Part shown: one piece after another, positions 55,430 to 64,000 of the stretch
How the letters are laid out: each line of letters opens with the position of its first letter
Numbering within the stretch: the stretch's first letter is position 1
Assembly (NCBI GenBank): GCA_963576735.1
Contig: OY755182.1
Coordinates: forward strand, 992,001-1,056,000
Origin: Bedellia somnulentella
Lineage: Eukaryota > Arthropoda > Insecta > Lepidoptera > Bedelliidae
Direction: 5' to 3'
Length of the DNA: 64,000 nucleotides
Made by a program: the position numbers and the translations under genes
Notes under the pieces: generated by a model
The model's input: the letters and a program-made list of their open reading frames with translations, nothing else
Databases searched by the model: none
What the model was told of the DNA's origin: nothing

Positions 55430-55884
55430 TCCTTCCGTTAACCCTGAAGCGCAAACTTGTCGACATGTGCATCCTGCCAATCCTAACTTACGGCGCTCAA
55501 ACGTGGTCATTGACCGAACGTCAAAAGTCCAAACTTAAGGTTTGCCAGCGAGCAATGGAGCGCAGTATTCTGGGTGTCAAACGCACAGATCGCATTCGAA
55601 ACACCACACTGCGCTCAAAAACTGGTATCGCTGATGTAGGAGTTCAGACTGCCAAACTCAAGTGGACCTGGGCCGGACACGTCTGTCGAATGCATCCGGA
55701 AAAATGGGCTAAAACAGCCACTGAATGGGTGCCTACAGATGGGCACCGGCGTAGGGGAAGGCCTAGGAGGAGATGGAGGGACGACCTGGACAGGTTTGAT
55801 CCAGGTTGGTGGTGTACAGCCTCAGACAGAGATGTGTGGGCTCAAAATTGTGAGGCCTTTGCCCAGCAGTGGGAAGTGAATTAG
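55430..55884 (+). pseudogene. RTE-type LINE, C-terminal coding fragment
   Basis: The open frame to the stop at 55882-55884 encodes the tail after the polymerase domain: LKRKLVDMCILPILTYGAQT, SILGVKRTDRIRN, WTWAGHVCRMHPEKWAK and RGRPRRRWRDDLDRF. This string of motifs is typical of RTE-clade elements in insects. The 5' end is truncated near 55430. A TAATAA-rich end follows the stop. No target duplication was identified. The frame is intact across about 150 codons. Confidence 0.82.
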
Positions 55885-58127
55885 GCTATAATAATAAAGT
55901 GTATTCATGAACTTGACCCCAAAATAGAGATAACTGCTAAACAATGGAATCAAAGGCTCTTCAGCCACTTTTAGAGGATGACAGAACGAAACATGGTGAT
56001 TTAGTCAATACAGAGAAGGCATTTCCAAGCACGATCTACACAAGATTATAAATAAAACAATAGGAATGGTTTTGAGTTTTATATTTTAACTGAAAATTGC
56101 CTTAAACTATCACAAATGGCGCAATGTGATTATCAATAAAAGTCAACATTATAAAATTGAGCTAAAAAAAGATAACAAATTTCAGTATTTATAATCACAC
56201 TGCGACTAATTCTACAAACTGAAAAATAATAATAAAATTATTATTAATAATAAACTCATTAATAATAACATAACAAAGTATTTAAAAAGATCACTTTAGG
56301 TCGCTTTTATTAAATTCGCATTTATTGAAAACTTTAAATTTGGTGTATTTCCCATTAAATTGCTATCTTTGAGTATTTGATATACTGATGGCAAAAAAAT
56401 TTAATCAAAAGAATACCAGCTGTAGAAATGCATCTAAGGATATTTGAAATGACAGTGAGTTGAACTCGACTGGTAATTTTTTATTATACTAAGCTTATAA
56501 CTGGTTTAGATTTTAAATATGATAGATATAAATGTTTCCAGAAATAAAGTAGTCAAATCAAACTTATTCGTGTTGAGAACCGAGCGGAACATGAACCATA
56601 ACTAAAATTTACCAATACACATTCCATCGCATTTACCTCATCGTAGAAGAATTTATACAATAATTTGAAATTGTCATACAATTTGAATTGTAACTTCGGT
56701 TCAAGGAATGTTAGAACAGTCTTAAATCCGTTCCTCAATTTAGAGTTAACTGTTTTGATGATTAATATGAATTTCCTTCATAAAAACCTTCATCATGACT
56801 CTCTTTGAGATCTGAAATGACGATTTGTCTGATCTAAACCATAGTTAAATAAATTTAAAAAATCTTATTTTAGACACAATAATAGTATCTAGTAGTTGAA
56901 AATATACAATGCCATATAAATATCTGAACCAGTTATAAACAAGTATGTCAGACCCAAGAAGTGATGATATTCGCTTGAACATGAATACATTATTATAATT
57001 TTAAATCTGAAAGAAATATATTATCATAAGATCTCTTTCTAAGACATTGAACTTTGTCTGTTTTTGTTTCATTTATATAATCAGTATTTATTGATACTTT
57101 TTGAGTTAAACATTTATTAAAAATGAATGAATAGCATGAAAATATAAATATCAATTTAGGTATATTTTTAATCATGAGTAAAGTTCAGTAATATGTTAAA
57201 ACTAATGTAGAATCTTTACGGGAGAGGCTGAATAGAGATTTCAGCATTTTTGAACTAAAACTATAGAGATCATTATTTAAAGAAATTGAGTGAAGTATTC
57301 TCTGATTTAAATTTATATCCACCATAAAGCAGTGTTTGATTAACAGAGAATTTATCAAATAAATATTATTATTATTTTGAATCTAGGATTGAATTTAGGA
57401 ATATGGTACATTTAAGAAATTTAGATTCGGAAGAATAAAAGCTAGACAATTTCAAAGCATTTAACTCCAGTAAGCCTCTTGAAAGAGTTATATAAATATA
57501 TCTATTACAGTTTTATCATTGCATTAGTACAAATTAACCGTTCAAAAAGTGTCAATACGCACTGAAGTATATTTATTTTTAAATTCTTTTCATGACCTTA
57601 CAACTACGAATTAGTTTCCCGCTATTTATAATCTATTTTATATATTTACAATAATTTACATCACAATGTGTGTATGGTGGCTTTTATAAAGAACCTTTTT
57701 TTTACTTTTACAGTTACAGGAACATATTTTTTACGTAAAACTATCTTTTATATAGCGCCACTAATATAATAAAGTTATTAATAAACTAACTAAATTATTG
57801 AATGGTTGTCTCTCTTTTAACTATCAAATGCTAATGGATAAATAAATATCACTTGGCGTTTCATAATTATTTAAGAAGGTTTACTGAGTGAATGAATGGT
57901 TTCATTATCGTTCATTCTTCGAAGGGTCCACAATAATTTTTCGTTAGTACCGCTTTACGATAGATATCATGAAGGTTTTAACCACCATACTTGTTTCTTT
58001 CTGCGTCAGTTGATAGATGTTTCGGCGATATTCTGTAAATAAACATGAAAAGTCAACTATAGAGCGGAACTGTCGGGATTGGATCTGTAATGTTACTTTA
58101 TATCTAAAACAGTGTGGGTCTGCACTC
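55885..58127. other. Long AT-rich stretch with two unassigned exon-like frames
   Basis: No known gene is recognised. Two minus-strand pieces look coding-like. At 56637-56749 an AG acceptor and a GTAAAT donor bound NSKLRNGFKTVLTFLEPKL and a further 19 residues. At 56993-57175 an ATG starts a 60-residue frame with a hydrophobic N-terminus (MIKNIPKLIFIFSCYSFIF). Their phases do not match, so I do not join them. They may belong to an unknown secreted protein or be chance. The rest shows no repeats that I recognise. Confidence 0.25.
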
Positions 58128-58139
58128 TGCAGTTTATCA

Positions 58140-58390
58140 TACATACATACATACATATGCTCACGGCTATATTTCCCTAGAAGGGGTAGCCAGAGCTAAG
58201 GAATTATAAATTCCTCAGCCACTTTTGGAAGTTGAGTGGGGAAACGATGGTAAAAATAAAGGTTTTTGGTGATGGGTCTCCAACCACATTGCCCAAAAAT
58301 CCAATAAAAAGCCCCAATACCCTTAGTCGCCTCTTACGACACCCGTGGGTAGAAAGGAGTAGCGACATTCTAAGCCGGCACTACACGGTT
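58140..58390 (-). repeat. R250 retroposon with 12-base target duplication
   Basis: The insertion is flanked by TGCAGTTTATCA at 58128-58139 and 58391-58402. It is full length and near consensus, with its CATA-repeat 3' tail at 58140-58156. It is one of three copies that fix the borders of the family. Confidence 0.92.
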
Positions 58391-58599
58391 TGCAGTTTAT
58401 CAATACAACAAATATATTAATACGATATTTTGGGGACACTATGATAAGTAGCGGACTTTTATGATGGTGCAAATGAATACTATAACCTTCCTATATGAAA
58501 TTGCAATTGTCCGATGTATTCATCGCCATCTAATGTCATGAAAATACATACGAACCAATAATTGCAGTTTTCTTACGTATCTGTTATTACCGTAAAATC

Positions 58600-58720
58600 T
58601 CAACGCCGTCAACCCCCGAAGGGATGGCAGAGGTTCTAATATGCCTGATCATTTTTGCTAACTGGTGTTCGAAACACTTTTTTTGTACAGTATTTCTAGA
58701 TGATAGGGGGCAGCCAGCGT
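58600..58720 (-). repeat. SINE-B fragment
   Basis: The 3' body of SINE-B in reverse is recognisable but diverged (aacccccgaagggatggcag, ggttctaatatgcctgatc, tagatgataggggg). Confidence 0.5.
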
Positions 58721-60221
58721 CGTTTTGTAAGAAAATAGTGTCCTGTAAAAAGCAACTCTAAGTAGTATGAAGTATGTACACTGACTGTAGCTAGTATGTA
58801 TATGTATGACAGTACGTACAATAAGCCTCGCTTTATCGCGGTATGTATTGCTAGTTTGTATTTGTATATGTGGTTCGGTCAATTCTTTGTATTGTCATAT
58901 TTTTCAATTTATTTTTAATAATAAAAATGTTACTATAAGACATTAATAACTTGATTTTCAAAAGCATTTTATTTGCATATGTAAAGTTGGAATTGCAGAG
59001 AATTCAATTCTGTACATGTACATGAAATATATTTTCAAAATAAATATCAGGGGGTGATAATTAAGTGATCGAATGGTTTCGACAGGAGCATAAAGAAAAT
59101 AACATTCCAAATCAAATCCTTACAAATTTACATATTACATACTAGATGGCGCCAGTAGTTGCATCCTACAACGCGGTTAGGTTTCTTTTTTAGACTGTTG
59201 TAAATACTTCATAGTGTCTTACTGAACCTCTCCAACTCAGCCTGAAAGTTACTGGATTGATATAATGAGTGAATGTAAGTATGTGTGTGTGTTAGTATAT
59301 TTGAGTGATTGAATATACTTTTGGATAGTATGAAGTCAGCTGAGTCAGCTACTGAGAATATTTTGTTAAATTACTGGGGCAGAATTCTTGCAAAGTATAT
59401 TTGATTGACATGAATAGTGGGTACATACAGTTGCAGGCCTGCACGTGGTAGTGTATGTGTATGAAAACAGTGCCACTCAAAAAGCAACTCTAAGTACTAG
59501 AACATAGTGCGTACAGTAGGTCGCGCGCGCGTATGTTGGTGTAAGCGTAAAGAAACAACGTCACATAAAAATAACGGCCAGCGCGCCGCGTCCCGACGCG
59601 TGGTGGTGTGTGTATAAAAGCAATGGCACGCAAAAAGCAACTTTAAGCAGTAGTATATAGTACGTAAAGTTATTTGCGCGTACATATAAGGAAACAATGT
59701 CATGCGAAAATCAACTCTAAATGCTAGTAAATAGTACATACAGTTGGTCGCCTGAACGTGTGCTGGTATTAGTGTAAGGAAACAACGTTACACAAAAAGC
59801 AACTCTAAATACTAGTCCATAATACATACAGTTGGTGGCCAGCGCGTCGTGTTGCGTCACGGCATGGTGATGTATGCATATGAAAACAATATTATGCAAA
59901 AAGCAACTCTAAATATTCCTTCATAGTATATACAGTTGTTCGCGCTCACAAACGGTGGTGTATTCGCATGAAAACAGGGTCACACAAAAAGCGACCTTAA
60001 CGATTAGTATATAACACTCACAGTTGGAGGCGCGTACGTGCGGCCAGCGCGCTTGGTCGCGGCGCGTGGTGGTGTGTGTAAGTAAACAACGTCATGCGAA
60101 AAGCAATTCTAAATACTGCTCCATAGTACATACAGTTGTTCGCGCTCACAAACGGTGGTGTATTCGTATGAAAACAGTGTCACACAAAAAGCGACCTTAA
60201 CTACTAGTAAATAGCACTCAC
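58720..60221. repeat. Degenerate tandem array derived from a ClpX exon-intron junction
   Basis: About ten diverged units of roughly 100-130 bases repeat blocks such as aaaaagcaactctaa, agtacatacagttgg and gtgtatgaaaacagtg. Some units (for example 60006-60075 and 59570-59610) also contain cggccagcgcgc and gcggcgcgtggtgg, which are part of the coding end of the ClpX exon at 60222-60369. The array directly abuts that exon and includes copies of its splice donor (cactcacagttgg). There is no long open frame in it. Confidence 0.65.
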
Positions 60222-60972
60222 AGTTGGCGGCGCGCACGTGCGGCCAGCGCGCTGTGTCGCGGCGCGTGGTGGCGGCGGGGCGCGCGCCGGCCACGCACTG
60301 CTCGTCGATGTGCACGGCCGCCACGTCCGAGCCCGGCACCTCGAACATCACCTCCAGCAGCAGGTTCTCCTGCGAATATCACTTCTAATGTATATTTTAC
60401 CACATTTAATAGCTCTGTGGGAACAGCAAAGATATATTGGTCAGTTCACCCTGTAGAGGACGGCCTCGTAAAACGTTTTTGACCAGATAGAAAACGTTCT
60501 TATAAAAGCGGGGGTCCGAAGTGAGAAGAATAAAAGAGCATGTATGAGAAGAATAATGAATGTAAGGGAAGCAAGAGAGGTTTGTCAAGATCGTACTAAG
60601 TGGCGATCGATAGTCTCTGCCTACCCCAATGGGAATAATGGGCGTGAGTATAAGTAAGTAAGTAAGTTCACCCTGCTGGGTACCAACTTATAATTTGTAA
60701 CTATGCTTAACTCGAAAATCATTAACAAACCGCGATGTAGGTATGAGTGAAACGCTGCTATGTGCGAGTTAGTCCGCAGTACAGTGCGCTCTAACATGAC
60801 TCTCACAGTATGTATATATGTAGTGTACATGTACAGCACCCACCATGATGGCCCGCAGCCCGCGCGCGCCGGTGCGGCGCTCCATGGCGAGCGCGGCCAC
60901 GGCCCGCAGCGCGCCCGCGCTGAACGACAGCTCGCACTTGTCCATCGCGAACAGCACCTTGTACTGCGACAC
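60222..60972 (-). CDS. ClpX: Mitochondrial ClpX ATPase, two C-terminal exons (partial)
   Basis: AAA+ unfoldase that feeds substrates to the ClpP protease in the mitochondrial matrix. Two exons join in phase 0: 60844-60972 (43 codons, [20 protein letters not shown] ... [12 protein letters not shown]) and 60222-60369 ([15 protein letters not shown], then [10 protein letters not shown]). GALRA(V/I)[14 protein letters not shown] is the sensor-2/C-terminal signature of ClpX, where the Arg of GAR senses nucleotide. Upstream exons with the Walker motifs lie to the right, outside the window or in the gap. The last exon must lie to the left, as the second exon ends at a GTGAGT donor; I could not find it. 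Both exons are GC-rich against AT-rich flanks. A LINE-B insertion lies in the intron between them. Confidence 0.9.
60454..60664 (+). mobile_element. LINE-B 3' fragment with 11-base target duplication
   Basis: The insertion is flanked by AGTTCACCCTG at 60443-60453 and 60665-60675. It carries the coding end in plus orientation (decayed by stops) and ends gggcgtgagtataagtaagt. It lies in a ClpX intron, antisense to the gene. Confidence 0.88.
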
Positions 60973-61034
60973 CTGCCAACACCATTACACTATTATCTTC
61001 TATTCTCCAAGAGGTGAGGGGAAATAAGTAGGTT

Positions 61035-61435
61035 CATACATACATACATATACTCACGCCATTAGTTCCCATTGGGGTAGGCAGAGACTATTGACCGCCA
61101 CTTCGCACGATCCTGACAAACCTCTCTAGCTTCGTTTACATCCATCAATCTTTTCATGCATGCTCTTTTATTCTTCATACTTCGGACGCCAGCCTTTTTG
61201 AGCACACTCTCAATTTGGTCCAAGTGTGTTCTCCGTGGTCGTCCTCTACTAACATTACCATCCACACTAGCTCTATAGATCCCTTTTACCAATTTTCTAT
61301 CATCCATCCTCTCTATGTGCCCAAACCATCTCAACATTCCTTTTTCTATCTTTGTTACAATATCATCTTTCACACCACACTTTTCACGAATAACATTATT
61401 TCTCACTCGGTCACATAATCTAACATTACAAACAG
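61035..61435 (-). mobile_element. LINE-B, longest 3' copy, open reading frame
   Basis: The reverse-oriented copy has an uninterrupted 114-codon frame (61062-61406): MRNNVIREKCGVKDDIVTKI, LRWFGHIERMDDRK, RPRRTHLDQIESVLKKAGVR and REVCQDRAKW. This is the post-polymerase end of an endonuclease/RT LINE. The 3' tail is GTGAGTATATGTATGTATG. A 7-base GTAGGTT lies on both sides (61028-61034, 61436-61442) and is probably the target duplication. Further copies are at 24528, 43600, 52676, 60454, 596 and 5537. Confidence 0.85.
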
Positions 61436-61442
61436 GTAGGTT

Positions 61443-62099
61443 ACTTGTGCATAAATAAAATATGGTTGGTCTATTTAACTTAGTAAATCAAGTTTCATTT
61501 GTGGTACAAATAATCGAGTAGATGGAACTACATATTGTAATTGCGATTAACGATTTCACTTCGAAATAGTGGTTACATTAATCGACTACATAACTCAGCA
61601 GCTTGTAATCGTAATCAAGGAATCACGATTTCAAAATGTAAACGATTACGCCCAACACTGCTAACAACTTCCCACCACCATATGCGACACACGACATTAA
61701 GGGGCTTAAAGTTTTTTGATTTAGATTTAAGTTGAAATGCTCCCATTTCCCGAATAGAAAATTTTTAATTATTTTATTAATAAATGGTTAAAGTTTATCC
61801 CCATATAAGCCTATAGTTTTTCGCTACCCTCATCCATCCGCTCCCATTTACTTTAAAGTATATTTTTAAATCTAAATGCATATAAAACCAGTCTTTACTC
61901 TTTACCCTCAATGTGAGCGCAAAAGCTACTTCATAAAATAATTGTTAAACTTTTTAAGATATTTATTAGATTAGTTGATAAGTCTTCCCTATGTTCTTTA
62001 TTTGCGAATACTTGTTATTGGCTTAGTTGATAACTGAATTTGTAAACACTTATTGTATTATTTAGCTGTAAGTATTCAAACTAATAAAATAAAAAAATA
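61443..62099. other. Intron or intergenic stretch, nothing recognised
   Basis: AT-rich sequence without a coding frame or known repeat. By position it is within an intron of the ClpX gene, if upstream exons lie to the right. Confidence 0.4.
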
Positions 62100-62930
62100 A
62101 AAAAATGCGAAGATTTTCGAGTCTGCAATCCAACAGTACATACATCGGAAGGTATTCGTACAGATATCAGGTTTTCAGTATGGTTTCAGACCAGACTACA
62201 GTACCAGGAGTAATCTTCTCAACTTGACAACCTATGTGGTACCTTAGGTAGACTCAGTTTAAAGTGCGGACGTATGTTACTTAGCCTTTAAAAAACTTTT
62301 TGATACGGTTGAGTTCACACTCAACTGTTGCACTTAAGAAGTGAGCAGAGTTTGGATTCACGCCCCATACCCTGAAACTATTTGCCTGCTATCTATACAA
62401 CAGGAAACAATATGTTGACTACGGAGAGTATATATCTAGAGAATATACAATTGCTGTGTAGTCTCGGCTTAGAATAGCACTATCCCATTTCTTCCGGTGG
62501 GTGTACGTAAGAGGCGACTAACGCCATTGGGGCTTTTAAGGGATTTTTGGGCGATGCGGTTGGAGACCCATCACCAACAACCTTTATTTTACCATCCTTT
62601 CCCCACTCAACCTTCCAAAAGTGCCTGAGGAATTTCAAATTCCTTAGCTCTGGCTACCCCTTCTAGGGATTTATGGCTGTGAGTATATGTATGTATGTAA
62701 TATACAATTAACTCAGGCATAAGGCAGGAAAGTAATTAGGGCCCCTTGGAGTTTGTTATTATTTATTGATGACTTACGCAAGGTGCTTATTTGCAGATGA
62801 TCTCAAATTGTACTTGCCTATAGAATCCCCACAAGATCATGACCGAGTTCCAAGCGACAAGTTCCAAGTTCCAGATAGGGTAAACCAATGGACAGACCGA
62901 CAGAATGTCAGACAGTCGACAGATGTTGGG
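62100..62930 (+). pseudogene. LINE reverse transcriptase fragment, decayed, split by R250
   Basis: Translation in shifting frames shows polymerase motifs in order: FQYGFRPDYSTRSNLLNL, then YLAFKKLFDTVE (motif A region), then after the R250 copy GIRQ..N.GPL (motif B) and FADDLKLYL (catalytic region C, one intact FADD). Several frameshifts and stops are present. It is cut off by the assembly gap at 62935. The R250 insertion at 62453-62698 falls between the motif A and motif B regions. Confidence 0.7.
62453..62698 (+). repeat. R250 retroposon with 11-base target duplication
   Basis: The insertion is flanked by AATATACAATT at 62442-62452 and 62699-62709. The 246-base copy runs gctgtgtagtctcggcttag to gtgagtatatgtatgtatgt and sits inside an older LINE polymerase fragment. 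It defines both ends of the R250 family. Confidence 0.93.
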
Positions 62931-62934
62931 TATG

Positions 62935-63134
62935 NNNNNNNNNNNNNNNNNNNNNNNNNNNNNNNNNNNNNNNNNNNNNNNNNNNNNNNNNNNNNNNNNN
63001 NNNNNNNNNNNNNNNNNNNNNNNNNNNNNNNNNNNNNNNNNNNNNNNNNNNNNNNNNNNNNNNNNNNNNNNNNNNNNNNNNNNNNNNNNNNNNNNNNNNN
63101 NNNNNNNNNNNNNNNNNNNNNNNNNNNNNNNNNN
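62935..63134. other. Assembly gap of 200 N
   Basis: Positions 62935-63134 are unknown bases. Translations that run through them are not evidence of genes. The gap lies between a decayed LINE and a retroviral-type env gene, so the true distance is uncertain. Confidence 0.99.
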
Positions 63135-63150
63135 TGACAACTTAGTATTA

Positions 63151-64000
63151 TTAAACATCCTTTGACACGAACGAAACTTGGTTTAGTACTGGTGATGACC
63201 CTAAATTTTTTCTTGATCGTTTGCTTTCTACGAGTGCTGATTTCGTGCTTAGGTTTTTGGCAGATTTTCGAACAAAGTCGTTCACTTCACTATAAACACT
63301 ACACTTGTCACTGCTGGATGGCACTGGGGTGCTGTGCGTTGCAGCGGGCGGTGCGCGGGGCGCGGGTGGCGGCGAGGAGCCGGCTGGCGGCGCGCCGGCC
63401 CGCACGCGGAGACGGCGGTATGCCAACGCTATGGCTATCACTGCTAGCAGCGCGTACATCGTATAGATTGCAGCGTAGTGGTGGATGGTATGAGAGGCCA
63501 CCCCTTCTAATAACGGCTGACTCTTCTGCATGGTTTTGATTTTCTCTTCGATCTCTTTCATTTGACGAGAATGTGGGTTAAGTTCTGATTGATCTTCAGT
63601 AACTGAACCATTTGGTATGGATACATTTATGATGTGGTTGATTTGTGAAATTTCCGGTATTTTTATTTCTGAGCTTACGGTCATTTTACTGATCTCTAAT
63701 CTGTGAGAATATAAAAAGAAATCCGCTGATTTAATCATGCATCCTTGATCGATGTTAAAAAATCCGTAATTTTTCAGTTGCACCTGGGTGATATGATCGT
63801 CGCATACTAGCTTTACATGGGTTGGTTCGCAATAAAAATAAAAATATTTGTTTAATTTTGTCAGTTCTATCCACCTGTTCTCGCATGACTTGGTAATAGT
63901 TTCACATGATTTGAAATAGGGATTCTTTTTGCAGAAACTCTTATCGTCCTTGATATAATAAATTCTGTTTTTGACGTTGCATAGTAAGATTTCGGGGTTT
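63151..64000 (-). CDS. Env-like glycoprotein of an endogenous errantivirus-type element, C-terminal part
   Basis: The minus-strand frame is open from the right edge to a stop at 63151-63153, at least 283 codons. The outer part is Cys-rich with several aromatic residues. A probable membrane-spanning segment lies near 63430-63490 (IYTMYALLAVIAIALAY), followed by a basic and Pro-rich, then Ser-rich cytoplasmic tail of about 80 residues. A short amphipathic stretch (KEIEEKIKTM) precedes the membrane segment. This layout matches the F-protein-like Env of insect errantiviruses (Gypsy group). The N-terminal half, with signal peptide and fusion region, is outside the window. No stop or shift is seen in the visible part. 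Whether gag and pol accompany it cannot be told. The assignment rests on layout and memory of the family, not on a search. Confidence 0.6.
   Translation of the reverse strand, partial: NPEILLCNVKNRIYYIKDDKSFCKKNPYFKSCETITKSCENRWIELTKLNKYFYFYCEPTHVKLVCDDHITQVQLKNYGFFNIDQGCMIKSADFFLYSHRLEISKMTVSSEIKIPEISQINHIINVSIPNGSVTEDQSELNPHSRQMKEIEEKIKTMQKSQPLLEGVASHTIHHYAAIYTMYALLAVIAIALAYRRLRVRAGAPPAGSSPPPAPRAPPAATHSTPVPSSSDKCSVYSEVNDFVRKSAKNLSTKSALVESKRSRKNLGSSPVLNQVSFVSKDV

Noticed and set aside
58720..60221. CRISPR-like array
   Set aside because: Units are long, diverged and without unique spacers, in a eukaryotic genome; it is a decayed tandem repeat.
60238..60456. Plus-strand frames across the ClpX exons
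   Set aside because: They are GC-rich shadows of real minus-strand exons.
62766..63165. Frames running through the run of N
   Set aside because: Unknown bases cannot support coding; only the visible FADD motif before the gap was used.

Overview
The window is a stretch of insect chromosome, almost certainly from a moth or butterfly (Lepidoptera); the species cannot be told. The evidence is AT-rich DNA, intron-containing genes, a ZAD-type zinc-finger gene, a kynureninase of the intronless lepidopteran type, piggyBac termini at TTAA, and hundreds-of-bases retroposons ending in TATG repeats. There are few host genes and a dense, nested set of mobile elements.

Host genes, left to right. (1) The first seven exons of a ZAD/C2H2 zinc-finger gene run on the minus strand from 7792 off the left edge. 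(2) A three-exon mitoribosomal protein gene (AURKAIP1/mS38) lies at 12498-14969, minus. (3) A nine-exon mitochondrial complex III core 2 (UQCRC2) paralogue lies at 27255-40155, minus; the nine exons add up to exactly 455 codons. (4) An intronless serine carboxypeptidase (31544-32932, minus) sits inside an intron of gene 3. (5) An intact intronless kynureninase lies at 50406-51692, plus. (6) Two C-terminal exons of mitochondrial ClpX lie at 60222-60972, minus. The right edge holds the 3' part of a retroviral-type env gene (63151 to the edge, minus) next to a 200-base assembly gap.

Mobile elements make up most of the rest. The best defined are: an internally deleted piggyBac with perfect TTAA borders (8017-8992); a MULE remnant (10884-11946); a decayed THAP/P-element transposase gene (16598-19812); a long-inverted-repeat element with a Cys-rich CXC-domain reading frame (21376-25325), cut by a hAT element that itself carries MITEs, and by a twin-primed LINE; a 5'-truncated but open RT/RNase H LINE (40217-43399) inserted 61 bases upstream of the UQCRC2-like start codon; a mariner remnant (54677-55299); and several LINE 3' fragments. 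A roughly 250-base retroposon, called R250 here, occurs about 20 times, three times with clear target-site duplications. It shares its 3' tail with a LINE family also present here (called LINE-B). Two tRNA-derived SINE families (SINE-A, SINE-B) are scattered through the window.

The host genes do not form an operon or pathway unit. Three (mS38, the UQCRC2 paralogue, ClpX) are mitochondrial by family, which may be coincidence. The most interesting signals are the layered insertions that can be undone exactly, the nested retrogene-like carboxypeptidase, the probably horizontally acquired kynureninase, and a decayed tandem array derived from a ClpX exon-intron junction.
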